Below are positions 1 to 15,400 of a stretch of 64,000 bases of DNA, piece after piece (position 1 is the stretch's first letter; every line of letters begins with the position of its first letter). This DNA is from Nymphaea colorata (Eukaryota; Streptophyta; Magnoliopsida; Nymphaeales; Nymphaeaceae). The position numbers and the translations under genes are program-made. The stretch is from NCBI RefSeq assembly GCF_008831285.2, contig NC_045138.2:19131934-19195933 (forward strand), read 5' to 3'. The notes below the pieces were generated by a model. The model saw nothing but the letters and a program-made list of their open reading frames with translations. It searched no databases and had not been told where the DNA came from.

Positions 1-138
1 CGGGATGCACAACGGTCCAGTGTTGAAACTAGTCGCTGTAATATCTGCGAACAATATTACTTGAATAATTTAAATGGAAAAATTTGGCCAAAAAAATTAT
101 AAATACTAAAAAAAAAAACTATTAGGTAACGCGCCAAC

Positions 139-463
139 CTCGGGTGGAGCATCAACATTTGACTTGAGAATCTTATCACTCAAAACATCTAAAACAGCCA
201 TTTCAAGTTTCTCATCTGCAATAAGGGCTGTAGACGAACAAACTCCAGATGGAAATGCCCGTCCACATGACCCCACGAGAAACAATTCATAGACATCTGC
301 AACCTCTTTCCAGAACCGTGTCCTGGTAGGCCTGCTTATTTCTGGATCTGACTTTTGGTCGTCTTGCAATGTATCAACATCATCTGTAATTACACGGTTC
401 ATTCCTTCAACAGCTTGTCTCCAAATCGTGCCATCTGGATGATCCCTTCTTGTGATCATACAC
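139..463 (-). other. MON2: MON2 exon 39, last exon visible
   Basis: The acceptor AAG|G at 464-465 joins in phase with exon 38 to read R-CMITRRDHPDGTIWRQAVEG. The exon runs 108 codons to KILKSNVDAPPE and ends at GAG|GTTGGC. Family members continue from here with a conserved C-terminal block, so at least one more exon lies left of position 1. Bases 1-138 are intron. Confidence 0.88.
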
Positions 464-3400
464 CTTCATCACATAAGAAAGAGAATTACTTAACTGGAAT
501 GATGAACTTCAAAAACTTCAGCCTATCCCTAAAAACTCAGTGAACGTCGGCAGTAGGATCATAGAATCTTGCCACCACGTTCAAGAATTAAACTGATTAC
601 CTGATAACATGGATCCAAGTAGGTCAAAGCAAATGCAAATGTGCTAGCAGGAGGCTCTCTATCTTCCCTATCTATAAACAATTGCTGCACTAGTGCAATA
701 TTTAATGTCAGCAGTCAGCACAGAAACATGTTCTTTGGGGGCATCAGGCTGACACCTAAATCCAGGTTAAAAACCAAGGGTTGCTCGCTAGAAATAGCTG
801 GACTCATATCATTCTGGTTGGACAACACCAGTCTGGCCACTTTAAGGCCAGCTATCAGCTGGAAATTACCAAAAACTGTCATTTTTTTTTTCATTTTGTC
901 ATTTCCTAGACATATACTGGAAAATCAGTGATCAATGTCGCGTAATATGGGCAACCTTAGACACACTACTTTCAGCCAGTGGTAGCCAGTAGATGGTTAT
1001 CATATTCTTTTAAACAAAAGTTCTTTCCACCGAATATAGTTTGGGCATCCAAACAACACTAAAACCAGGCATTTGGCAAACCTGATCTGTCAAAAACCTG
1101 GTTTTTTCAAACCAGGTTTTGCCCCATTAGCCAAATCGGCCCAAGGTGGTTTGCGTGCAAAAGATGTGTTTTGAATCCTGAAGCCAAAACTTTGTAAGAA
1201 AACTAGAGGTTAAGACCAGAGATGTTATCATAGACAAACACACATACAGCACGTTTCCCCTTCAACAATTTCTGGGCGATCTTCTCTTAATACCTTGCAT
1301 TCCATCAAGGGATGATCTAAAACAACTTGCAAATCCAAGGTGCCTAATTCTTCTATTTGCAGTAGCTCCATTATATTTTTCTTGATTCATAAACCCACTG
1401 AAGCCCATAATAATAAAAATGTAGGAGCTTGTATTTTAGATTATATTCAAAGATTCAAAGGTTTTAACGAGTCCCAGTTTGGAGCAAGATCTGTATATTT
1501 TGGGAATTTAATATACCTGATATTGTTTAGTAGTACAGGCTGGAATAGGCTTCTCTCCTGATGAACACTATCCTGAAGGGATGGCCTTAATCAAGGGTAA
1601 CTGTTTAGCAGGAGGGAACAGCTGTTCCACATGCCGCACGGACATTCATACAAGTTTGGATATACATATAACATATACATAATACATACATAAACACAAA
1701 TATATATGTTGACACTTCACAGTTACAGAAATGTCCATACAGAATAGGCTCGTCTCGTTAGTGGTGACTCGGCAGTTAAGCAGGCCAGGACAAAAACCAC
1801 TATACAAGTTCTGGGGCTGCTATGTAGAAATGTTTTCTTTCTTGCTCCAACATCACCTGTAACCAAACTCCGATGTCTATAGATGTATTGAACACATATA
1901 AGGGATCATATAGGCATCCTGCACATCATGACAAGATCCCCATGACCAAGCAGCTATTTCTGGAAATTTGGAATCTTGCTTTTATTCATCTCAAAGACAA
2001 TACCGAGCCTCCAAGAATCTGTCTCAAACCGTTCCATGTGCTTCCCAATGGGTACAGCTCTCCCTTAGCTCATGTAGCCACATAAGGAAACACTAGGAAA
2101 AGTCTCAACTTGCAGGAGAAGGTTGATATAGAAATGGAAAACCACATTATTGAAAAAAAGACATTTGGGAGTTACAAAGTTTGTCTTCTAAAAAGATGAA
2201 GCAAAGGAAGAAAAATGCTGCCAAAGTGAGCAAGTTCAACAATACACAAAATAACACTTTTTACCCTATAATTGATTAGATATACAGTCTTTTTCCACTC
2301 TTTCTTCAAACAGGCATGAACATGTTTGTACATGACAGACATATATATACAAAGGCAAGGACAAATACGTAGAACAATTTTAGATTAACTGTAGACTAAA
2401 CCCCATCCTTGTCTGGGAAGCTATAATGTTGTGCACAAGCAAAAACACTGGGCAGAATCCGCAGATATTTATGCATATACAGAAGCTCCAGACCTCGAAT
2501 ACAGTACAGATAATAAATATCAATGCCTATGTACAACATGAGGAATCTTAGTAGTTGAGAAACAAAGAAAGCTTGAATAAACATATAATTCCATGTTTTT
2601 ATTATCATATCATATTGCATCAGCCTGTTGCTGAAGCGATACTGGCTGCTGATATGAACTTTGAAAAAAATCTACTTATATTCTTTAATTATTTTAAATT
2701 CAATTCAATAAGTCTTAGAGAAAAATAGAGAATTGGCCAACGTGGGCTCCTGCATACCAGCCTACCAGGTGTTACAGCCTCAGTCGCTGTATCAGTCAGC
2801 AGGCCTATACAAGGCAGGTTCTAATGCTGTCGTACATTGATACAAATTGTAAATCCAATATATACAAGTCAAATAATGAAGCAGAATTTAAGAGTTTTAT
2901 GCAAGCACACAAAAAACTATTACCTTCCAAGACCTTGAATAATTTCTGGTAAAATATGCAATTTTTCTGCTTTTGGAGCATGAAGGAAAAGACCCACAAG
3001 AACAGGAAGAAGCTTCTCTGCAAATTTACTTGAAATGCTCAACGTTGTAAGCTTGCCAGTGAATGATCCATAATGTGGAGACTGAACTTCTGATTTAGAT
3101 TGCAGAGCAATACAACCACCACTAGAATTTTCATGCTTTGGGGATGTTAATTTTCCATCAGGCAGATTTCTAGGATCATCTGGAATATTAGTTCCTGAAG
3201 AGGAGCTATGCTTGCTATAGTCTTCAGTTTCATGCTTGGGATTTTCTTTCTGCACATTACAATCATCCACCTCCAGTGGCGGGGGCTTGAATCCTGGAAG
3301 ATAACAGAATAACTGCTGGAAAAGAAGCGACCACATTGTAGACAGATGTGGCCCAGGTTTCAACAAGGGAAGCATTTCTAATATAGTTCGTTGAATTGGA

Positions 3401-6400
3401 CTGATATCCTGGAGGAAATTGTGTAATCATCAATAAGTAACTTTCTTAGAGTTGATAAACAGAACCTGAAGGACACGTCATTTAGGCTTAGGAAACCATG
3501 TTATAGCCGACAATTAAATCCCAGTGTTCATGGACCTTCCCTACCAAGACTAAATGAAATGACAACTAAATTTTCATGCTTACAGGATCTGCTTCCTCAT
3601 CAACCCTGGCACTTTTTGAATATTTAACAGCAAGATGCAGAATCCCCAGCAATCTTGAGTACATAGCATCATCAAACATCAAATTTGCTTGATCATAAAA
3701 ATCACCTGCCATGATTCAAAAGCATTTTCTTGTGAAATGAAACAGACTTATGAAACTAAATTGAAGTTCATGATATCTAGGGCGAGTATATTACCAAGGC
3801 TATGCAATATCTCCTGTTTCACCTTGATGACAACTGCATCTCTGGAGTTCGGTGAATGTTGCAGAATGAGTTCATAAACATCAAATATAGATTTCATGTA
3901 AGCCTCTGGCAGACTTCCCTGATATGGTAAGCATAATTAAAAGCTTCTCGTTTCTAATTAAAAAATGCTAAAACAAATGTAAGAGAGGGATTTGATTGAT
4001 CATCGATGCAGCATAACCCAGCCCTGTGACTGTGATCTTTAAAGAAGTTATAGATGGACGAAATTTTCAAATTCACTGACCAAAATTTGAACAGATAAAA
4101 AAGGGAATTGTTTAAATTTCTTGTACTCAAAATATGCAGAGAAAGCCAGTAAGAAAAATCCAAAGTTACCTTTGAGCCATGACAGAGAGCAGTTGTTTGC
4201 AAGCAATTTATAGCAGCAACAGCAACCTCCTTACTACCATTTGAAATGCAGTTTCTAACAAAAAGAAGCACAGACTCCCAACCTGAAAAGATGCAAAAAA
4301 ATCCAGAAACACAGAATATATTAGGAAAATAAAGATTGACCAGCTCAATAAGCTAAAATAATCCTCATACAGTTCAGAGAAGTTCGGGACTCACCATTCC
4401 AGAAGTTGTTCAGCGTCAGAAGGAATGGGAAGAATGAGCGAAGAATGCGAGTTATTCCACCTAATACTAGGACAATTGTCTCATCCCATTGTTTCTGTGC
4501 GGTATTACGACTGCAAGATATTGCAAGAATAGTATCCAAGAAAAGGATTCTTAATCATCAAAAGAAGATGGATGCAGATAACATTCTTGAAGGAATAGTA
4601 GAAACCATTACCTGTGATGTATAAGCATGTGAACAGCTTTCCCTCCTCTTGTTCCTAGTTCCTTTCCCTGCCACTCATCTCTAGAAGAGCTAGCTGCCTG
4701 CAGGGAAGAATGAAGTAGAGTTCACCCAGATGCTCAGTTGGATGACAGAATAAACTGAGTTGCGCAGCCTGGTTTTGAAGGAAAACTCAGGTTTGACAAC
4801 AAAGAGAAGTTATTCGTGTGTATGGACATGCCAAACTAGGTTCTAGAAACTCGGTTTTCATCAAAACTGAGTTCTATATGGTTGATTGGTGCTTATGAAA
4901 ATGGTAGTCATCTTCAAAACTGTGTTAAACTTTGTTCAAACTTCAACCAGATCTTGGAATCAGAAATTCTGCCCAATAATGTGGATCATCATAAGCCTGC
5001 ACAAGATGGGTTCTCTTTATACTGGCAAGTGGGTTCATTCTTATGCAAACAACGATGGTTGCAAGAAGACACAAATCCACAATGGATTGGTGAATATGCA
5101 TGCATGCAATTTCTGGAAGCATTGCCCCTTCTATGATCTGTCAGCATGCTCTAGCATTGTTTCATTCTATTTGCATATCTTTGCCTTGGTTTGTTTTCAG
5201 ATGGCCTTAATTTTTCTTTTTCACACAGTTTTGTCATCCAAACAATAACCAAGTTATATAAAGAACCAAGTGAGACAGTGTCATCCAAACAACAAACACA
5301 CTTGATTTTTATCTTATTCCAAACATCAATTATAAAGCCTAGCTTTTCAAGTAACCAAATTTTCACAAAATCTGATATTAACAGGTGTCATCCAAATGGC
5401 CCCTAAGCATTAGAAAAGCTGCTTTACCTACCAAACAGGCAACACTGTTTAAAATAGGGAAGACATAGTTCCAAAGGCAATCCTCCCACATGCTTCTCGA
5501 CAGTTTTTGCCCATGACTGCTGAGGGTTTGGAAGAGGGTCCGAATTGCAGAGTTCCTCACCTGAAATTCATGAGTGATCAGAAAAATGAATGCATGGAAA
5601 GCAACTTAAAAAGATTATTCAAGTACGCGTCAACAACACCCAGTAAGCATGCAATCAAAAGTGACTGTAACATGATCAAGATCCAACTAGATTATAAGAC
5701 AGATAATCGTTTAAACTTAAAAAGGAACAACTGTGCAGCATTTAATTGAACAGATGATTTGGCCAAATTTTGCAGTCAAACTCTGGCATCCTTGAACCCT
5801 TATTCAAATTATATAATTAGAAGATGTAACTAGAAAAAGGTCAGAATGCAGTCAAGACATTTTTTTTCACATGATAAACAATATCTCTGTGACCACCTCA
5901 AACAGTGGAAACTGGAAAGCCCTTAATGGGCACTAAATTTGCTTTTCATTTCCCTGAGCACTTAGAATAATGTAATAAAGAAACCAAGGGAATTATTACC
6001 TCTGGCCTTTCATCTGTTCCTAGCTTTTGGAGTATTGAGAACACCAAAAACAGAAGTTTGTCACAATGACCTTTATCCACCATCGGCAGAGATTGCTCAT
6101 AAACATCACGAGTTCTAGTTATGGGATGCTCATCTTTCCCTTGAACATCAATTGCAAAATGTTCTGTGTGTGATTCTTCATCAATTTTATCCCCTATAAA
6201 CAACATATACAACTACTCTTCAATAGAGAACTAGATCCACTAAAGAAATTGTTCTGATATAGCCAAGAACATGAAGAACTTATCGTGATGAAACAAAAGA
6301 CAGGCATGAACCCGTTTCTTTACCTCCTAGTTGCAGGTGACTGAGTCCTTCCTTGGTACCCCATAACACCTTGGCGATGAAATCAGTTGCAGTCCAGAGA

Positions 6401-9400
6401 AGACCAATGGCTGTCAAACTGATATTTATCTCTGTCTTCTGTGCAACATATGCACCTGTAACTTCAATACACCTGTAGAAATCAACTTCAAATTGTGAGA
6501 TATAGACTGCACTTTGTCATTAAGAAGTACTGTGGGAGCCATCTGGTTATATAAGCTCAGGCACTCACAAGTTGGCATGTCATAATACCGGGTAATATAT
6601 ATCTTCAAAAATGACACAGCAGCAAATGCACTATCCAATCCAAATTGACACATCCACTACATTATGATTGGATGGAAAATAGTGGTTCTCATAGGAAATG
6701 TTACATGTGACTGGAACATCTAAACAAATGCACTCAATAATGTTCTAGAATTTTGGCATTCATTTCACTCTTCTTTTTGAGGTCTACCAGTCCAGATGGA
6801 TTCAACACGCCCGAGAACCTAAGAATAGTCATATAGTATGTATTTCCTGTCATATAGAGTGTAATTTTGAAATCTAAGGGTTTAGATATCTAAAAGTTTC
6901 TAAATGCTAATAATTCGCACATTAACAAATTAGATAGCAAATTACTAGATTCGCCGACATGTAGATAACATCTATATAGTTACATTTGTAATCTCTAGGC
7001 TACCAAGAACATTATGGAATGCATGTTTCCAAACAATATGAAACTAAGAGCTCTCTTTCCCCCTCTCACCACACAAAACATGGATCTGTTAGCAGTTAAT
7101 TGGAGGTCTTTCTTGCTAATTCATTCCTTGATATGTTAAGACTTAAGAGTTCTCTTTAAAATTTCGGTTCTTTCACTTGCATAAATTATTGATATGGACT
7201 TCAAGGAAAAGAATCCACTAAGGAACAGATTAGAAGAAGGTAAAAGGTCTGGCTTTCTCCCTGGGGGGCCCACTTGTTTGATTAGGTGGGAAGGGATCCC
7301 TTTTTCTCTGTGCTGGGCCCCACATCCTGTTCATTGTCAGGGAAAAAAATGAGAAAAGTGACTTCTCACTCCTCCACCTTAGACTTTTCTGACCAACTTA
7401 TTGATGTTTTTTTTGTTCAGTGGTGCAAAAATTTTCAACTTTCCTTCCATCCAAGCATTTTCCCATCACTTGCGCTGAAAAGAATGAGCCCTTACTCTTT
7501 TTACCGGTCCACCACACAGGCTATAGGAAAAAAAATGTCATACATTCAAATGGGATCAAATCAGTAAAAACTGGTTGATTGGCACAAACTTTTACAGCAG
7601 TGCCCTCAATTGATTCAGCATCTTATGAAAGTAAAAAGTTAGTTTCATGTGCCTAAGTTTGGTACAAGAAAAAAAAAAATTGTCACCGGTGGATTGACTG
7701 AACAGCTTGAAAGCTACTAGAGAACAGAATTGGTGAGTGATTAGCAGACATGGCATTCCACAGAAGGAAAGAAAGGAAAACAAGCAAAAAGTATCAAATA
7801 AGAGGCTAAATGTACAAAGAGAGATGCAAATAGATTGGCATATCCTTACATATGCAGGCAAGGTGGTGGAATTGTTGAAAGACCATCATTCATAATAACA
7901 CGGACACACTGCAATGGAGACACAACCAAGGAAACTTAAGCCAACAAATAATTGAAGTACCGAAAAGGGATAAAAAAGTATTCATTCATTAATTTCCTTG
8001 ATTGAAACAGTGATATGAATTATGAAGATGTTATCGGAGATGAGCTGTAGAAACTACAACACATAGGTAAAAAGAAATATCAAACTCAGACATACAAAAC
8101 AATGATCAAATCTTCTGATTGGCTTTAATATCTTCCCCAGTTAAAAACAAGTTCATCTTTGTACCACATCTTGATTGTCTATTTTCCTGAACAGTGGAAT
8201 GGTAAGAACAAGTGAAGTCTTTCAATTATTTTGAATTACAGAGTCCATGTTCACACAAGCAAGGAACTCTTTAAGCATAACTAAAGTTTCTTTTACACTT
8301 CAGAAAAAATCCGAGTACCAGTTTCCTTCCCTCCTATTCATATGGCTCCTACAAGAACTTATCACTTCAAAACATAGACATTTTTAACATGATATTTTGC
8401 CACGAAGAAACCTTTTTAGTTATATTTTTCTAATATGAAAATTCATCAAGTTCATAAATCATCTTTATGTGAATTTGAAGGTCTTCCACAAGCTATCCTA
8501 ACCTTTATGTTACCAATCTATTGTTATTGAGACATATTGCAAGTTGTAGTGCTGCAATATAAACTAAACTGTTCATGTCAAAGGACTTATTACGTGCATT
8601 AGATCTATAATAAAATGAAAAAATGCCTTTCACTTGTCAGGGAGGATATATACTTGGAAGCCCAGTGGAATAAGATCTTTTTCAGAAGAATCAACAATTG
8701 ACCTGACAAAAAAGAAATAAATAGAGATTCATAAACCATGACAAAGAAAGTGATAAGATAAACAATCATTTTGCAAAGGTAAGTGGAAAATAAGAACCAT
8801 GAAACTGACCTCAGCATTTCAAGGATTCCTTGCCAACTGTGATGTAATTTCTCTCCATGTCTCTAGAAGTTAAATTATCACAGAAACATTTCAGTGTGGC
8901 TTTGCTTTATAAGAACTCATTACAAAAAGTCAAAAACTACTTCATATTAGCAAAGAAAATCTTGAACATGGAATTGCTTCACAATAATGCAGAATAAAAC
9001 CAGAATTCAGTTGATCAATGGAAAAAATTTTACCTCTAAAACATGTAACAGAATTTTTGTTGCACCAATGCGAACATCATGTATTTGGGTAGATGAATAA
9101 AGAACCTTCAATGGAGAAATGATAGCCCACTCGAATGATTCTGACTCTCTATCAGCAACCTCAATCTGGACATGGAATCCAAATAGAGATTTAAAAGACG
9201 AAGGTTATGCAGGAAGGGTGCTTAACCAACTTGGAAAATGGTGGAGGTTTCCTCACTTGATTAATTTCTAATGGCTGCATGGAGAGGGTTAGGTCATGAA
9301 ATTGATCAGAGCCTAGTACAGCACAGACCGACTGGTCAAGAGCATCAAGGGCTATATTTCGAATCTGCATATTTGGGTTCTCTGCAAGCTGTAGCATAGG

Positions 9401-12400
9401 AAGTATATAAGTATGAGGGGGCAACTATAATCCTTTTTTGTAAATCATGTCAACTTGATCCAACCTCAAGGAGATGACCAGAAACAAGGTCCCACAAGGG
9501 CTCCACACCTGATCAAGTAATGAAGAAATGAAATAAAATTAATTGTTCCAACAAAGGTAGAGCTCAAACAAGTAGTAGGTACAAGAATTGACCAAATTCT
9601 TATAAAATGTAAAAAACATCTGTAATGAGGAAATGGGAAAAATCAGTATGCCTATAAAGAAAATACAGAAGAATGATAATGGATTGTATCATAAATTTCT
9701 ATATCAACCGTTTCAACCAAGTTACATCATATGTGCAGTAACATCACTGTTATGTTCGAAAAAGCCCTTTTGTTGTTAGCAATAGCCGCCAATATTGCCA
9801 ACATGCTGAATGTATTCTCGTATTCAAGCCATCTTGAAGCCAGATGATAATAATCAGCAAAAGTTTATGATATTTTTAAAAATAATTACTTGCTGAGAAA
9901 TTGTCAAAAACAAAGTGACTATCTATTAAGAAGTAAAGAACAAACCATCAAACTTTAACAAGAATCCTCCAAAAGAAGCAAGGTTCTACAAAATATTTCG
10001 ACAGTCACTTCGCCTAGCCAAAATTTCAGCTGAAGTGCCACATATAATATCTTCAGTTACTACTATAGGTGGCAACACAGAATATACAGAACAAGGACAT
10101 CTGTGTGCATTAACGTCTATACTAGGAACTGAATTTTAGGCATATTGCTCGCAAAGAAAAGCCAATTCAAACTTTGTAATGAACTTCAAACAGAATTAGT
10201 TCACTTGGTTAAAAAAGAATTAAACTTGCTTACATTGATTAAAAAATCCAACACACACAGACACATACACACATGTGAATGACTGGAGACAACTGCTTGA
10301 CCAGATCAACAGGAGCACAAAAAACATAAACAATGGCACATACTCATTGTGTTCATGATGCCTACCCACTGAAACTAGAAGAACAAGCTGCACAGGTTTC
10401 AATTTCTTTTGTTAAAAAACAGAGATGTGGCAAATAAGGGGACGACCCTCTTCTACATAAGGATCTGGAAGCTCTAGCCAATGACTATCACATTAGAAAC
10501 CAGTATAAGAACATATTAACAAATACCGCCATGGCCACATGCTAAAGATACATACGGTGCAGGTTGCTTTTGAGTATAGCTATCATTCGTTCAACAGAAA
10601 ATGTGATGCTTCCAATCTGCTGAGCTGATCCGACAAAAGCATTTGTCCCAGAAGTTTGAGGTGACACTGATGCTTGCCCAGAAGCATGAGTCCGCCCAAC
10701 ACAGTGTTGATTAGACAGATTTCTTAATGCAGAAAGGAGAGACTTGACCGCAGATATATGCATCATTGCAGAGCTCTCGAACAGCTTCACAGATAACACA
10801 GATAATACAAATAAGTAACCATAACAAATATGAAAGAAGAGATAAAAGAAGAGGCTCATTACTGACCTGAGAATTCAATGAAGACAAGATGTTGAAATCT
10901 GTATACTGACTAGAGCTGTCTCTTGTAAGCCTTGAAACCATTGTAGGGACTTCCTGAGCATGCACAAAGGAGTTGTTACAAAAGGAAAAAGGCATAATGA
11001 CAATTATAAGAAATGTTTTAGGCAATTTATGTAGAACCTCCATATAATAAAAGCAGATGATCTTTCTGGAGCTTGGGTTATTTTAATCATCTGCAGGCTA
11101 AAAATTGAGGAATAGGATAATCCCATCTTATACTTTGTAAAACAGGTACCATGTTCATTCTGGAGTTCCGATTGTTTTACTGACATACAGGTCACAGCTT
11201 GAAAGATACAAAGACTAGTATTTTCATTAGTAAAATTATTGTTTTGGCTGTACAAGGCATATATGGTAGAAGCCACATCCTGAAATGTAGGTTAGCCCCA
11301 GAACCAGCCCAACAAATTCAAGTTTTTCTTCTTTTGGTTTATTACCTGAGTAGTGGCATGAGGAGAATGAATTGCACGATCCAAAGCTGCTAGTGTCTCC
11401 AAAACCTACAAATGCATCAGAAGTTTATAAAAGAGAGAGCAGACAAGTCTTTCTTTAGGAACATCTTTGATTTGAAAGCATGTAGCATACCAGAATCCAC
11501 GATGGCCCCAACACATTATGTAGCCTGTGAGCAATGTTGAATAGGGTCCTCAAAGCCTAATGAAAGTAACCATTATTAGGAATCAGGAGTTACATGCAAA
11601 ACCTAGAAGTACGCAATGTCAACCACATCAGTGATCATTACATTAAACAAGGACAACATGAAAAGTGAGACAATACCTGAACATTCTTCGTGGTGAGTAC
11701 AATGCTATCTCGTTGATCAGATATGTGTTCAAGCCGCCTTGATCCAGGTGACAGCAACACACTAGAAAAAGAATCAGTTAGAAGAATGCATCTGGTGTAA
11801 TATAACATGAAAAAGCAAAGGCAAACACTCGGATGATAATTTTTTATGCTAAAAGAAAACAAACAGCAATAACTACCTAAATCCTTCAATGGTTTTAATT
11901 CAAAATTCTTACATGCTAAAGAAAACAGACACTAGATATGCAATTGCTACTTTTAAATATGGTAGAATTTAGAGCAAGAATAACTTAACAGCTGATATTT
12001 CAACTAAATTGGTTTAGTTTAAAAAGAACTTTAAGAAAATAAACAGTGACTAGGACATACACAATTTTTGGACTAAGAGAACACACACCTTGTTTTCTAG
12101 AAATGTTAAGGACAGTCTAGTACAAACAACATAAGAGTTATCTATTGCTCATATTTTAGACCCTTGAGGAAATGAAAAAAACTCTTCTTAGAAATGTCTA
12201 AAATATGTACATAAAAACATGTTAAAATGTTAGTGAAACCTCCATGTATAAAGTCTATAATGGTTATTGATTGCCCTGAAACGAAGTTTTTACGACAAAC
12301 AGATTCTTACTACACTAGTGCTCTCAATAACCTTTTCCTTAATACACTATTGCAGCTTCATTTTTTATCAACTTATCCAAAATATTATCAATTTTGAAGG

Positions 12401-15400
12401 ACGTGATTGTGGAGGTTCTTGAATCAAATTGGATGTTCTTTAGAGGCTTAGTATTTCTTCACAACTCAAGAATTTAATGCCATACATTTGCTTGGTCAGC
12501 AAAGACTACAGCTTTAAAAAAAAAATAACTATTAACAACTTCGAAAGGAACATTACCAAAAAATTGCAACTTACTAATATTTTGTTATCCTAACATTTTG
12601 AAAGTTTGCCCTCCAAATTGGCTTTTTATCGAAGTAAGACACTATCATACTAGTCATTAATTTCAACTTTTAATTTTGAAAATGTGCATGATATCTATGA
12701 CTAAGTAAAGTTACTTGACCAAAAATCCAAAGTACATGAATCCTTCACATAGAAAAACAGGTGGGATGAGAAGACAGATTTGAAATTCCCTTCTGGTGCT
12801 TACAAAATAGAAAAAACGCCCAAACCTCATATTATACAGAAAGTAGAATAAGATAACAAGATGTTGCGCAGATTATAGCTGACAGCAAACTAATGAGGAG
12901 GCGGACAAAACTGCAAACTTAAACAAAGGGAGAAAACAAAAAGAGCATTTCTGGACAACTAAGGAAATGCATCCACAACATGACCTATTGGGCTTCTTTG
13001 ACAGGTTATTCTTATTCTACAGAGTGAACTCTTTCAAAACACCTTTATGGTCATCATGAAGCCTACATGGAAACCTGGCAAGTGGCAACTTAGTCATTCT
13101 AAAGGATTCTCTAATGAGTTGATGGCTTGATGCAGTGAAGGATTCTATAATTAGTTGATAATATACGTTATAGAGAAAGGAATAACAAATCAAGGACACA
13201 CAAAGAAACTGCCACATTCATGAAAGCTATGCTTGTACAGCAGATACATTCATGTTACTGTGGTTTTCCTGTGTGAAACAACATTTACTTCAGCCACAAG
13301 AAGGTAAAGGTTCTTTATCACAATTTAGATTTTACAAACCACATACCTTTTCTTTTCATAATCATCAGGAAAATTGATAGTAAATTTGCAGAGAGATGCA
13401 AGAAAAGAGTTTAGAGGTTCTACAGTACGAAGAACTCCACATGCCTGTGACATAAAGAAAGGGTCATAGACTAATTACAAATTTGACAGATAGTAATGGT
13501 GAATAAACAAATTTAGGTTTTCATTTCCACCTGAGTAAACGCTTGATATCCCTTTAGAATTTCCAATATAATAGCTTCTCCTTGTGATCTTCCACAGAAT
13601 GGTCCACGTCAGAAGAGACGTAAAAATATTCTAGCATACTACTTCGACAAGATTAATCAACATACCTCATCAATATTAGGGAGAGAGCATCCAAGATGAT
13701 CAACCACAAAGAGTCGACCATAGCCATTGATAGGTTTGCAGTTTGCCCCATCCATTTAATTGGTGGATCACTTTCACATCTTGGGGACTCAAGCTGGAGG
13801 GTTTCAGGGAATAATATCAGAAATCTGACAGTTGTCAATTTCTCTAGCAAAAAAAAAAAAAAAACAATCACAATATCTCACTTCACCAATATCCACAGCT
13901 TCATCTGTCAAAGTAGCTACTGTAAAAACAACTCCTAATAGTCCTTCAACAGCCAAGGTGATTGCATGAGCTTCACTAGCGACCACAACTGCTGCATTAG
14001 AAGCATCATTTTCAAGACTCCACTCAACCCCTGCAGATGACATTATCAAGAGGAATGTCATGTACTCCAAATTGCAGTCAAACACCACATATACACAAAA
14101 AATCCATAAATTTGGTTTCCAGAGAAGAGTGAAAACATTGTAAAACGTAACGATAAGTGGAAATGGTCAAGATATTTGTTAACCTTTTATTGTTAAATAA
14201 TAAACATCACTGCAGAAACAAAAGTTTGACTTTGAGAATCAAGACTGGATTCAATGGGTTCAATGCCTGTAACATGGTTAAGCAAGTGTACGGACTTGAA
14301 ATCCCCCCTCCCTTCCCATTGTTACTATTACTGTTTCCAATTATAAGCAAGGTTTTCCTTGGAACCTTTCAGCAAAGTTATTTTTCTCAGGAAAATCTCA
14401 AGAATACAAAAATTTCAAAAATTGTAAAAGAAAACAATTTAAATGATTATGAAATTATAAGAAAAAGTTTTCTTACGGACATTGATAGAGCTTCAAAATA
14501 ATTAGTTACATGTTAAAAGATACAAAATAAGGAACACAAAGGTTTACATCCATCAAAAACTATTTTTATCTAAAAAAAGACTACATTTGGCAATATTTTC
14601 AAAATATGTAAATATTTTCGCACTTCTTACATTTTTCTCTATTTTGCCGATGTTCCTGTGATATTTCCTAAAATATCATATGCAACAGTGGTCTCACCAC
14701 ATCGGTAACAGTAATATCAACTAGAAAAGGAAAAGAGCTTTAGGTCATAGGGGGATCTAACCAAACCAGAAACCAGGACTGTACGTACCATATGTATGTG
14801 ACCCTATGCCAATACAGGTATCTCGGATTTCAATCTGCACCTAAGTTGCAAAGTTGCAAACAGCACCTCTATGATTTCCGAAGTAACTTCACTAGCAAAT
14901 GAAATTTTTGGTTGGAGACGATTTCTAAAACGAGATCTAAAGAAAAAGATGTACTTGGGGACAATCAGACATTACAAACTGTAAATGCAATGCCGTATAT
15001 GATTAGTTGGTAACCCTTTTTTTGTCAAAATCCTGACTATCGGTCAACTAGTCCAACTAGTTAGTTGAGCCAGTTATGATTGACCTGTGCCTTAAACCAG
15101 CCAATTAGTTGGTCAGACGAATCAATTAGTCAGCTCAGTTGTTGGTCAGCCTACTAATCCCTGATATATACATATAGAATCATAGACGTTATTTCTTTGT
15201 TATATATATATGGAAAAGGCAATGCTGTTGTGTGCCAGATAGTTGCCCAATATATATATACATGCACGCATGCATGTATATGTATGTTGTATGTATGTAT
15301 GTATGTATGTATGTATGTCTGTGTGTGTGTGTGTGTGTGTCTGTGTGTGTCTGTGTATATATATATCTATGTATGTATGTATGTTTCTATATTTATTCCC

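Noticed and set aside
106-138. Continuation of the last MON2 exon to a stop at 106
   Set aside because: The tail VGALPNSFFF is encoded by intron and a poly-A/T run; a GT donor follows the conserved DAPPE and the family continues well beyond, so the stop is not the real end.
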